From: Catenaria anguillulae PL171
Taxonomy: Eukaryota > Blastocladiomycota > Blastocladiomycetes > Blastocladiales > Catenariaceae
DNA length: 20,838 nt
Direction: 5' to 3'
NCBI GenBank assembly: GCA_002102555.1
Contig: MCFL01000365.1
Span: 1 to 20,838 of the forward strand
Shown: piece by piece, positions 8,598-17,931 of the stretch
Layout of the letters: each line of letters opens with the position of its first letter
Numbering within the stretch: the first letter of the stretch is position 1
Translations under genes and position numbers: made by a program
Notes under the pieces: model-generated
What the model was told of the DNA's origin: nothing
The model's database searches: none
Seen by the model: the letters and a program-made list of their open reading frames with translations, nothing else

Positions 8598-11500
8598 TCA
8601 AAAATCCCACGCGGCCTCATCCTCCTCAACCATCTCACGCAACCCGCCACCCCCATGAGCCCCGGCAACTTCCCACGACTCAACCTCGAGCAACTCAGGC
8701 GCGATCCCTCTCACCGCTGGACCCATCGTTGACACAAGCGGAAATGTCGCCTCGCCGTTGCGCCCGCGCACTACCATCGACTCGCCCTCCGGGATCTGGG
8801 CCAGCTTGAAGTCAACGATCGCGGGCATGCCAAGGAGCGCGTGGCGTGTGAGCCCGTGCATCACATAAAAGTGGGCAACGCGGGTCTCGCCAAGAATCGT
8901 CACCTCGCCTTGCCACACGCCGACCAACTCGGCTGCAGCGCCATTTGCCACTCGCACGTGCTCCTTCCCTTCCGGCGATGGCACGACATCCAACCCGAGC
9001 TCGTCGGCAACCGACGCATCTAAGAGCGAAACCATGGCGCCGCTGTCGAGTAACATGGGCACATTCGACCTTGCGATCGTCACGGGCAGCCGCACAGTCG
9101 TTGCGCGGTAGCGCAGGCGCTCAACCGCCGCGACAAGAAACGCGGACGGGTCCTCATCCTCGTCTCCCAGCCCCTCGCCGTCTGGCTCCAGTTCCAAGAG
9201 GCGCTCCACAAGCGCGCGGCAGCTCGGCACCCGTTGCGCGAACGCGACGCACAGCGCCGGGTCCTTTTCTAACTCCCGAATCATCTGCTCCACCAATCCA
9301 TCGACCTCGACAGCAACCTCCAACGAATCGACGAACATGTCCACGTCCTCGCCCCTGGGGCTCGGGTCCGCGAGCAACTCGCGCAATGTCCGCTGCGCGC
9401 CGACGTGAGGCACTTGCGGCGGCGGCGACCCAGCCGACATGGTCGCGGGAGCCGACAGCGTTGGCGGAGATGTAGTCGTGGGCGCCACGGGCGCTGGCGG
9501 CGGTGGTGACGGCATGGTCATGGGTGCCGGCTGAGCTGGCGGGGGCACCACGCCGTATTGCGCGATCGTTGGGTTGCGGCCACCACGTAGGCCGAGCTGA
9601 CGGTTGATGGCTGAACGGATCGGTGCAAAGCGAAGCAGGTGCCCAAAGGTGAACCCGTCGTCGCCGCGGACAGGCGCGTTCAGCACCTGTGCGGCCAGCA
9701 TGCGGGCCGCCTCGTCCGTAACACGGTTGATGGCGCGCGCCATAAGCTGCCGCTTGGTTGGCGACTTGGCCAAGGGCGGCTCAAGCGCCAACTGCGGTGC
9801 AGGCATGGGCAGCGACTGCTGCTGCTGCGACGGCACAACAAACTCGGCGGGGCCCTTGTAAGGGTCCATGTCGTCGTCGCCCCGCACGCGCTTGAGCGGT
9901 CGTGACTCCATGGACATGACACCATCATTTTCGGCGCCCGAAACAAACTCGACGCATGACACGTCGGCAAACCGCCCCTTTCGCTCGGCCGCTTTCTCTT
10001 GGCATTCATAGTTGTACGCCGCGATCTCCTTCAACCTACTCGTGAACTCCGCCGTCAGCGCGTCCAAGTCACGCGCGACCTCTTCACGGATAATCAAGCC
10101 ATTTTCCCACTTCTTTTCCCACGTCCACTCGCCCAACTGTTGCCGGCGGCCACCCGGGGACAAAGCAACCCACCCATTCGCCGCGTTGACACGCCGAGGC
10201 AGGGGTGCCCCACTTGATAGGCTCGTGAGAGCCCTCCTAACCAGCGTTTGGATCTGCGGAACCTCCTTGGCAATGGCGTCGTTGAGTTGGTGGCGCTGCG
10301 CGCCCGATAAACGGGCCTCGTGATCGTCGGCGACAAACCTGATGATGGGCAGGTTCCGTGTGTTGGTCGGCGATTCGGATCGCGAGCGCGAGCGTACCGT
10401 GCGCCGGGTGGACTCCTGCAACTGTAAATTGATGCGGCGCGGGTCGCGACCACGTGAGGCGCGATCGCGAGAATGCGTGCGCGATTCGCGGCGCTGGGCG
10501 CGTGAGGCGTGTTCGCGGGAGTGAGAGCGGGATCTGCAGCGCTGCCCGCGCTGCCAGTGCCCATGTGAGTGGCGGTCGTCACCTTGACGAGCGGCGCGTG
10601 CGCGCGAGGGGCCAGCACCCACAAAGTCGGCCAGACACAATTCCGGCTCCCACAATGCGAGGGCGACGTCCAGCGGTTGCGACGGAGTCAAACCCGCCTT
10701 CTTCGCCGCCGCATATGCCACTTTACGCATTGGGTAATCCTTGGTCACGAGTACTTGTCGGTCGCCGTGGCACGCCATCAAGCGCTGCCGCCCTTTCCCA
10801 TCTCCAACAATGCCCCACCGCACGATCCCCTCGTCCAGGTCGCTTTGCATTGTTGGGCAGTCCCGGAATCGATGTCCCGTTTTGCCACAATAAAAACACC
10901 CCTTGCCGGTCTGCACGGCCAACGCCTCCACTTGATCAAAGTAATCTGCTTGAGTGACTGGCACAGCGTAGCTGGGTGCGCGGGGCACGGGCGGCGCGGG
11001 AGCGGCCTGCGCCGCAGGGGGCGCTTGCGTGGTGAGTGTGGTTGATCTTGGCGGCAGGTCAGGGACGGGAGTAACTGGTGTTGAGCAGACCCAGTAGTTC
11101 GGCATGGGCAGGAAGTGCTTGAGGGCTTGCACGACATACACGACAGGGATTGAATGGTTCCGACCAAGGCCCTCAAGTCCGGCCACGCCTGCACGAATTT
11201 CGGCCTTGAGGTCGGCTTGAACAGATACGGGAAATTTCGACAGCAGAATATCCCCCGCACGGATTGAGAACCGCTTCGAGTCGCGCTCCGACTCCCAGTG
11301 CTCGTCAACAGCGTCAATAAACCTGTCGCACGCGACTCGGACGTGTTGAGAGAACTTCTTGCTCGAGTATTCGTCGATATTCGCCAACAGAGGTACGGCA
11401 CATGCCCTCAGGCGTGCCTCGGGGTCGTGAGACGGGCGGAAAGTGGAATCAAACTCGCTGACAAGGTTGGCGAAGGTGTAGTGGTTTTGAAGTTGATCGG

Positions 11501-12272
11501 CCTCATCGGGGTCCATGCACTCATAGAAAGCGCGCACCCAAACCGAATCGACCCGGGCAAGAGCTAGTTCCGTGGCCGATCGCACAAAGCGAACAAGGAA
11601 GCGGCGAGGGTCCTCATCCATTGGCGCGAACTTAGGGAGCCGGCGCATCAGGGACAGATCCACCTTCTGAACCTCCTTCTTTTCCAATACGACTTTCCCC
11701 AGGACGTCCGCGGCCGTGATTTGTGGGAACTCCTGACGGTCGAAGATCTTGGTTGCCTCGTACAGCGTTGTACCCTTTTGGTACCGCTGCGTAATGGTGT
11801 CGAAACCCGTCAGGTTAGACAGGGCAGTGGCGTCCACGGCGCGTGTGGCCGCGATGAAAGCTGAGGAGGACGATGCTTCAGCTGCAATTGACGAGAGAGG
11901 GCTCGGAGCTGCATGGCTTGCGGGCGAAATGCGGGCAGCAAGGCCGCGAGTGTGGACACGGAGCGTTGGCTGCGAGGCGTGCGGGGCAGCAGGAGACACA
12001 GCTGGGTGGACATCAGCCGGTAAAGCGAGTGAGCCGTGCGCGGAGATCGAAGAAGTAGCAACACGAGCGGCATTCGAACCTACCATTCGCGCAGACGCGA
12101 GTTCGGTTTCTTGGTCAATGAGGGCGGCGCGGCGGTCTTGCACCGTGCCCTGCAGGTCGGCTGATGATCTGGTAATATGCGGACCGCCTGGTACCATCGT
12201 CGCCTGGGCCAGGTCGATCGGGTTCCTAGGGTGTGCTGCGGCGCTGGTACCCTTGTTTGGTTTCATTGTCAT
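8598..12272 (-). CDS. gag: Ty3/gypsy gag-protease polyprotein
   Basis: This is an unbroken frame of 1224 codons beginning with ATG at 12272. The first 180 or so residues are Ala/Ser-rich and look disordered. A helical capsid-like region follows, at about 190-400. A CCHC nucleic-acid-binding knuckle (CFYCGKTGHRFRDC) lies near residue 455. A strongly basic Arg/Ser-rich stretch near 570-620 resembles SR domains. A Pro-rich linker lies near 900-950. A retropepsin-type aspartic protease with the catalytic LLDSGA motif lies near residue 1075, with a matching downstream LLGMPAIVDF segment. Gag would package the RNA and the protease would cut the polyprotein. At 1224 residues it is far longer than the Ty3 gag of budding yeast. 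It is divergent from the protein gene that starts at 12839. Confidence 0.9.
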   Translation of the reverse strand: MTMKPNKGTSAAAHPRNPIDLAQATMVPGGPHITRSSADLQGTVQDRRAALIDQETELASARMVGSNAARVATSSISAHGSLALPADVHPAVSPAAPHASQPTLRVHTRGLAARISPASHAAPSPLSSIAAEASSSSAFIAATRAVDATALSNLTGFDTITQRYQKGTTLYEATKIFDRQEFPQITAADVLGKVVLEKKEVQKVDLSLMRRLPKFAPMDEDPRRFLVRFVRSATELALARVDSVWVRAFYECMDPDEADQLQNHYTFANLVSEFDSTFRPSHDPEARLRACAVPLLANIDEYSSKKFSQHVRVACDRFIDAVDEHWESERDSKRFSIRAGDILLSKFPVSVQADLKAEIRAGVAGLEGLGRNHSIPVVYVVQALKHFLPMPNYWVCSTPVTPVPDLPPRSTTLTTQAPPAAQAAPAPPVPRAPSYAVPVTQADYFDQVEALAVQTGKGCFYCGKTGHRFRDCPTMQSDLDEGIVRWGIVGDGKGRQRLMACHGDRQVLVTKDYPMRKVAYAAAKKAGLTPSQPLDVALALWEPELCLADFVGAGPSRARAARQGDDRHSHGHWQRGQRCRSRSHSREHASRAQRRESRTHSRDRASRGRDPRRINLQLQESTRRTVRSRSRSESPTNTRNLPIIRFVADDHEARLSGAQRHQLNDAIAKEVPQIQTLVRRALTSLSSGAPLPRRVNAANGWVALSPGGRRQQLGEWTWEKKWENGLIIREEVARDLDALTAEFTSRLKEIAAYNYECQEKAAERKGRFADVSCVEFVSGAENDGVMSMESRPLKRVRGDDDMDPYKGPAEFVVPSQQQQSLPMPAPQLALEPPLAKSPTKRQLMARAINRVTDEAARMLAAQVLNAPVRGDDGFTFGHLLRFAPIRSAINRQLGLRGGRNPTIAQYGVVPPPAQPAPMTMPSPPPPAPVAPTTTSPPTLSAPATMSAGSPPPQVPHVGAQRTLRELLADPSPRGEDVDMFVDSLEVAVEVDGLVEQMIRELEKDPALCVAFAQRVPSCRALVERLLELEPDGEGLGDEDEDPSAFLVAAVERLRYRATTVRLPVTIARSNVPMLLDSGAMVSLLDASVADELGLDVVPSPEGKEHVRVANGAAAELVGVWQGEVTILGETRVAHFYVMHGLTRHALLGMPAIVDFKLAQIPEGESMVVRGRNGEATFPLVSTMGPAVRGIAPELLEVESWEVAGAHGGGGLREMVEEDEAAWDF

Positions 12273-12290
12273 AGGTAAATTTTGGGATTT

Positions 12291-12838
12291 TTGATTTTAG
12301 GGTTTATTGTGAAAGTGGGGTGTGTGTCGATTCCGAATCTGTTGTCAAAAGTGAAATCTGACAATTGGTTGCGATTTTATGCAAGGTTTAATTTTTTGCT
12401 GATGTTTGGCCACAGACGCGAACACGAGTGGTGAACATGCTGATGAGCTGGTCAACGACGCATGTTTTCATATCTGGGCCGTTTTTTGCAGTCTGGAGTG
12501 CCTTTGAAAAACACCACAAACATGAAAGCCGGGTATCACCGCCCTGTGCGAGAAATCCTGAGTGATTCAGTGTCCCGTACACGATTTTATGCAGTGATTT
12601 GTGTCCAGTCCGATGTTTTGGTGGGAGGCAAGCGGACTGGTCAATTGGGCGATCTGCCTCCAAACACGGATCGAAGGCCCAACATCATGACGGCGCCTCT
12701 TGGCGCTTTGCATCGATGACGGAGAACATGCCAGTGGAGACGAATCACGTGTGGCTGAATGCATTTTTGCTTCCACACACTTCCATCCCCTTCTCCTTGT
12801 GAGTTCCGCGGCCGCTTCTCAACGAGCAACCATCAAGC
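12291..12838. promoter_or_regulatory. Divergent spacer and probable promoter region of the spliced gene
   Basis: This 550-bp non-coding stretch lies between the start of the Ty3 gag (leftward) and the large spliced gene (rightward). It holds a palindromic E-box CACGTG at 12746-12751, a pyrimidine-rich stretch at about 12771-12800 of the kind often found near fungal transcription starts, and two copies of CGATTTTATGCA 210 bases apart (about 12372 and 12582). No TATA box is convincing. Part of it may be the 5' terminal region of the retroelement, but no repeat partner was found on the far side of that element. Confidence 0.4.
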
Positions 12839-15800
12839 ATGTCCCTTTCATTTGAACCGCTCCGAGTCAAATGCCGAACAATGAACAGTCGTATGCTCAA
12901 TCAAACCAACGCAATCATGTCTCTTTCCACTCCCGCGGCCGCTCAACCACCCAACACCAACGTGGCCGATCGCAAACGTAAGCCACCTACTTCTCCTCCA
13001 CGGCAAACTGGGTCCGCCGCGCCGCAGCTTTCGGCACGGCCCCCAGCAAAGCGACCTCGCATCGCATCGCCGCCCAGCGGTCCCGAGTCGGATACTGCTT
13101 CACTCAAGGCCGTAGCTGCCCGCTTTTCCTTTGGTTTACTGCAGCAGACGTACCCGCGCTCGTTCTCACCTCCGCTTGTTCGGCCGTTACCCAACGAACG
13201 TGATGGCGATCTCCCAGCCGTCATGTGCTTTGCCAACTCTCTGTTTCAGGCCATGCTGAATAATCAGATTATGTGCCATTTCTTTGTGGAGATGGCAGTC
13301 GCGATCCATGGATTGAACGACACCTCTTTGGCTCTTGTGTACCATGCTGCTCCACTTTTGCTGCTCGTGTGTCAGTTTGTATCCGACTACGTCACTGGTG
13401 CAGCAACATTGAATGTGCGACCCATTGTCGCCCACCTTATCAACTCGGGTCAGTGGTCGGGCGCATCCATGAGGCGTCATCAATGCTCCTTTGAATTCTT
13501 TGTCAACTTGTTTGGCCAGTTGGATCGAGAGCTCATGTCGCTCGAGTGCGTTTTCCGTCTGTTCGAAGGGAGCTTTCCGCTGACGCCCATTCCCCTCATT
13601 TTCTTTGGACGCCCCCACGAGCGCGAGCTGTCCAATGCCAACAGCACTCTTTGGCTTGGGTTGCAGGTACAGCATTCCTGTGAGCGCCTCGCCTTTTCTC
13701 TCTCTGAACTCATTCAGCAGAAACTTGGCGATTCACCTGGCGAGTTGCTGGATCTGGCCAATCCGTTATTGGTGGTTCACATTGTTCGCTCATCGCCTGA
13801 TCGACGCAGTGGCATGCTTCCTCGCTTGGAAATCGACCAGGTACTGGCAAGCTCACAAGTCGGAGTCTGCGACGATCCCAGCATTTCCATCCGCTACTTT
13901 GATTATGGCCTGGAGTCGGTTGTGTTTTACGCTGGTGATGGATCGGCTGGGCATTATGTTGTTTGCGTTCCTCATCAGGTTGATGGCATGACTGGTTGGT
14001 TGAGGTTGGATGATCATCATGCACCCTATTTCATGGATTCGCTCTCTGAAATGGATCCCTGCTGGGAGCCAGCTGTGGTGGTGTACCAGCGGATCGATCC
14101 CCATGGTGTTCTCTGGAATTATGGCACCAGGTCGGTGCATGATTTGTTTGTGAATGGTGGCTCACTGACAGATCGACTTTCCAGCTTCACGCGTGCGCAA
14201 TCGGATCTTGATTTGGGTTCGTCTCGGGATTTGGCCATCACGGCGGCGGGAGTGGCAGCGGCGGCGGCGGCGGCGGGAGTGGCAGCGCCTGCCAGGAATA
14301 GTGACGTGGCTGGGACATCTCCGAGTATCGGCACTGGTGCGGCCTTGGGCGCAAAGGATGTGGACAAGGGATTGGTGGATTCTGGCCGCGCTTGGAGCCG
14401 TGACATTTTGACTGGTGGTGTCAAGAAAGGCAGCTGGGCATTATTGCTGGCGGCGGCGGCGGCAGCCCATGGCGATATTCCAAGCGTGTATGCTGGTCCC
14501 CTTCCCGAGGAGGTTGAGTTGTTGGTGGCGCAAGAAAACCCAACACGGAACGACCGGCTTGTGACCAGTGGCGGTTTGCAGGAATTCAACTCGCCACAGT
14601 TTGCAAAGTCAATTGCGACTGTGCGTGCCGACCGCGATTGGGAGTTGTTTGAGCTTCCCACCCGATCGATTCTTGTATGTCGTGGTATTTCCTTTCACCA
14701 ACCATACATTTGTGCGCTCCCATTTCTCACTCAATGTGTTTCCGTAGAAATGTTTCGGGGTGCTCAGCTCAATTCACATCGCAAATCGGTACAAGCCCGC
14801 GAATCACTCGTCCTTTCCCGATGCGCTCATCATTTCAACAAATCCACAATTCGCAATCCCGCTTGCCGCCTTTGGCCCATCAGTCGCCGAGCTCATTCCA
14901 ACAAGCCTGCCGAGACGAACGCTCAAGGCAAAGGGTCGCAAGACAGGCGCTGCTGCTTCCGATGCCAATGTCGACGAGGATCCGTATGCCGAGGCGCGTG
15001 TTGCTGCCCAACAGCGGTTCCTGCGTGCGTTGCGCAGCGAGGGCATCATGACGATTCCGCCCTTGAGCGACCCGCCGAACGGGTGTGGACTGTCAAGTGG
15101 TTATCAAGCCATCACGATGGACTCGCTCGTGACTGTGCTCACCAAGCTTGGCATTGACGCAATCTGGTTTCAAAACTTTGGAAACAAAGGCGAGCTGAGC
15201 AGCTCGTATCTGGGGTTTTTCCGCGAGAATGCAGAGGCATTGGGCTTGAGATCGGTCACGGGTGTGAGTGGGAATGGTTGCTCGCTTGGATACTCGGTCA
15301 TTTGCCCAGACATTGTACGTTTTCAATTGTCTGAGTATGGATTCACAACGCACCCCACTTTGGATCCAGATGACCCTGGGTTTGGTTGGTTGTCGGGCAC
15401 AGTCTGGCTGCCGCGCTCAGGCAAGCTCAGCGACGCTCGCGCCCGCCGCGGCTGTGTCAAGGCTGAAGTGTGCATTTACACTCGATTGGAGCATGCCATC
15501 AAGGCAATTCTGACGACTGGATTGCCATCAAGTGCACTTTCTGCGGCTGGACGCATTCGCGACATTCGGCATTTGCTGGAGGCCATTAAGGCAAACCCAG
15601 ACGAGTTTGGCGGCTACCGTGTTGAGGTGAAAGTACAGGGGGTGCCGTCGCCCGTTGAGGTGTTTGATTTGCTGTCTGTGAATGGTTTGTGGATGCAGTT
15701 CGAATCTGCCGCAGCTACAGATGGTTTGCCATTTGAATGTCACCGCCAGTGGTATCGTTTGCTCGAGATTGCGGCCGCTTCACATGCCAAGGCTGGTGAT

Positions 15801-17931
15801 GACGAAGACAAGGTGGCAGGCACTGTTGGAAAGGTGGGAACAGCAGCATCAAGTGACTCGGCAAGTGACGAATGGCACTCTCCTTTGTCGCCACTTCGCG
15901 ATCTCAAGCATCTTGCTCGCGAATCATGTCACATTGATGCCTCAAAGTACTCGCTCAGTGTCCGACTGTCGCCCGTCATGGATTATGTCCGCCGTGCCGA
16001 GCAAGCATTGGATGCTTTCACACACTTTTTCTCGGTCACCAGTCAACGAAGAGGCGTAAAGTTCTTGGGCCATGGCGACAACTATCGATTCTGGTTTGAC
16101 CTGTGTGCATTGCTTGGTCACAATTTGTACACCACTTGGAGACCAAAGAAAGTCTTGACTAAGCAGTCAATGGTGGTGTATTGGTTTGATGGGGATCATG
16201 GCAACTGCTGGCCTCTTGATCCGCTCATGATACTGGAAAAGGGCCAAATGCTACCAGAGCCAACTCCGCCCATTCACCCGGCTCATCTTGACTTTTGCGG
16301 CCACAAACCGCCATCAGTGGAGATTCCGCTGTTGAATGCTGGTGATGCTGGGTATGTTGCTGTTGTTGATTCGGACCCTGTTGCTTGCAAAGAGATCCGA
16401 GCGGATGCATACGTTCAAGCAAAAACACTGGCGCGCGACGGTTTGTATTGCCCTCATGGCTTCTTGTCGTTCGATGAATGGGTTCGGGAAATGCTGCGGT
16501 ATGCAAGGTGCCGCCGATGTGATGAGGCTGCCGTCATTGACTGGCATGAAAAATGTGCCAAATTGGCTTTGACTGGTGCTGCGATGCCTGCCGGTCCAAG
16601 ATTTGCCATTCATGCCCGCATGCATCAGCTGCGCCATGGCCATGTTGAGTGCCGTAACCATGAGCGGCATAAGACCTCCAAGTCTCGGTCCATGTCATGG
16701 TATCAAGTGTTTGACTGGTTGTGGGCAGTTTGGATCCATCATTTCAAATGTCCGTATCGCATCGACGATGAGCGCCCGAGTGTCTCCTCACCGCCAGCAC
16801 CAACAGTGAAGAAGGTACGCAAGGCAACGACCCCAGCAGCATTGCGTGGATTAGCCGCGTCGGCAATCATTGATTTCACCAGTCGCCATTTGCGCTCGCG
16901 GCCGGGCCAGGCGGGTCATGAGTCGGAGACGGAATTGCATCCGCATTCCGGGTTCAAGGACTCTGATTATCAACCAGGCGAAGATGGGGTCACGGGCGAC
17001 AGTTCAAGTAGCGACGACGAGGAGCAGGTTCATGCCCAGCCATTTGTTCGCAGGACCGACGCGGTACGGACGACTCTTGCGCATTCGGTTTTCGTCTCCT
17101 CGCCCCTGTCGAATGCTTTCTCACACGGGAAAATGACCATGTACACTTGTTTTTTTTTGCATCTAGCCAACCAAGCAAACGTCCAGTTCTGTTCCTCTCG
17201 CTCGCCCGCCCATCCAACCCAACCCGACCTCGGCGCCAACGGCTCGATCACCGTCGATTCTTTCGCCGCCCGCATCCCAACGGCCACACGCAGGCACACC
17301 CAAGGCGACACGCCATCAACGTGCCGGCGCAGATATAGCAGGGGCTCCAGCTCCCCTGGCGCCATCCGTTTTGCGTCCACCGCCAACGCCGCACCAACCG
17401 CCGCCTTCCGCCTCGACCGCCCGGCCTGCATCTGTCCTAGCACCGTCATGCGCACCTCTCACCATGCAGTCAACGGAGCCGCAGCCACCCCCCGCATGCT
17501 TGCCCAATAAGCCTGTCCAGTCCCTTGACACGGCCGTTGCGCGCATTTCCGACGCTGAGAAGCGTTCGGAGGCGGAAGGGCTCGAAAAGGCGGCATTCTT
17601 CCTTGACAAGTGGCCCGCCTCGTCGCCCCGCGCTGGTGCCCGGCACGTGTTCGCAAAGAAGCTGATCCCGCGGGTGCGGTGCTTTGATTGCGATGCGGCC
17701 GCGATCCAGAAATGGATTGAAAATGGTCGGGTTGGTGAGCCGGAATGGCATTCCACGTCACGGTTGTACTCCAGCGGTCGTGGCTTCAAGTGCAACAACC
17801 CTGAGGCCGGTCATGGCCAACTTGATCCGCACCGTGCATTGGAGGCGATTTGGCAGGCTTGGTTGGATTGTTTGGGCTGCCCGTACCGCAGAAGCAGTCC
17901 CAGAGACAGCGATGATGATGCCGATGGTTAG
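12839..17931 (+). CDS. USP-like (C19) deubiquitinase-fold protein with duplicated C-terminal Cys/His module, 3 exons
   Basis: The proposed exons are 12839-14674, 14748-17063 and 17167-17931, encoding about 1638 residues. The N-terminus is Pro/Ser-rich with nuclear-localisation-like motifs (RKRK at 45-48, PAKRPRI at 69-75). Residues about 105-400 match a ubiquitin-specific protease: Cys box CFANSLFQAM with Cys130, HQCSFEF at 214-220 where USPs have QQDAxEF, and a His box with GHY (His372) followed by WLRLDD (Asp391/392). This suggests cleavage of ubiquitin or a ubiquitin-like tag, probably in the nucleus. Two poly-Ala tracts follow (about 466-485 and 537-545). Residues about 612-1190 are unrecognised. 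Two copies of a CxxC...C...H...CPYR module lie at 1200-1283 and 1556-1625, separated by an acidic Ser/Asp/Glu linker and a Pro-rich linker. The start is uncertain, with ATGs at residues 1, 15, 19 and 27; the first has A at -3. The three pieces could instead be separate genes, but splice signals and frames agree with one. Confidence 0.7.
14675..14747 (+). other. Predicted intron 1 of the USP-like gene (73 nt, phase 0)
   Basis: The donor is GTATGT. A branch-like TTCTCAC lies about 20 bases before the acceptor, which is TTTCCGTAG. Removing it joins the frame ending at Leu612 to the frame starting Lys-Cys-Phe. The acceptor TAG is itself an in-frame stop for the downstream frame, so that frame opens exactly at the exon border. 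Reading straight through gives a Cys/Arg-rich tail that looks like out-of-frame noise. Confidence 0.7.
17064..17166 (+). other. Predicted intron 2 of the USP-like gene (103 nt, phase 0)
   Basis: The acceptor is strong: a long T tract followed by GCATCTAG, preceded by the same TTCTCAC branch-like box as intron 1. The donor GTACGG is weaker; GT at 17088 would also keep the frame. Splicing joins the acidic region to a Pro-rich frame that has no stop from 17167 to 17931. The acceptor TAG again closes the downstream frame just before the exon. Confidence 0.55.

Larger units (their letters stand above)
4800..12290 (-). mobile_element. Ty3/gypsy LTR retrotransposon, nearly full internal region, broken
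   Basis: Reading right to left on the minus strand, the element shows a capsid-like gag, a CCHC zinc knuckle, an aspartic protease, a reverse transcriptase with a YLDD box, RNase H, and an integrase with an HHCC head, an acidic core and a GPY-type tail. This gag-PR-RT-RH-INT order defines Ty3/gypsy (Metaviridae). The gag-protease half is one long unbroken frame, while pol has a few breaks, so the copy is probably fairly recent but no longer whole. A purine tract follows integrase. I could not find a matching LTR pair by eye on the two flanks, nor a clear primer-binding site. The long gag with extra N-terminal and RS-rich regions is like gags seen in fungal Ty3 elements, which is inference. 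Confidence 0.93.

Noticed and set aside
12839-15157. An intronless 772-codon gene
   Set aside because: After 14674 its frame turns into Cys/Arg-rich noise, while another frame opens right after a good splice acceptor and continues for over 770 codons.
17371-17931. A separate small gene downstream of the USP-like gene
   Set aside because: Its frame is open back to a strong splice acceptor at 17166, has no ATG near its left end, and carries a second copy of the module seen in the previous exon. A third exon fits better.
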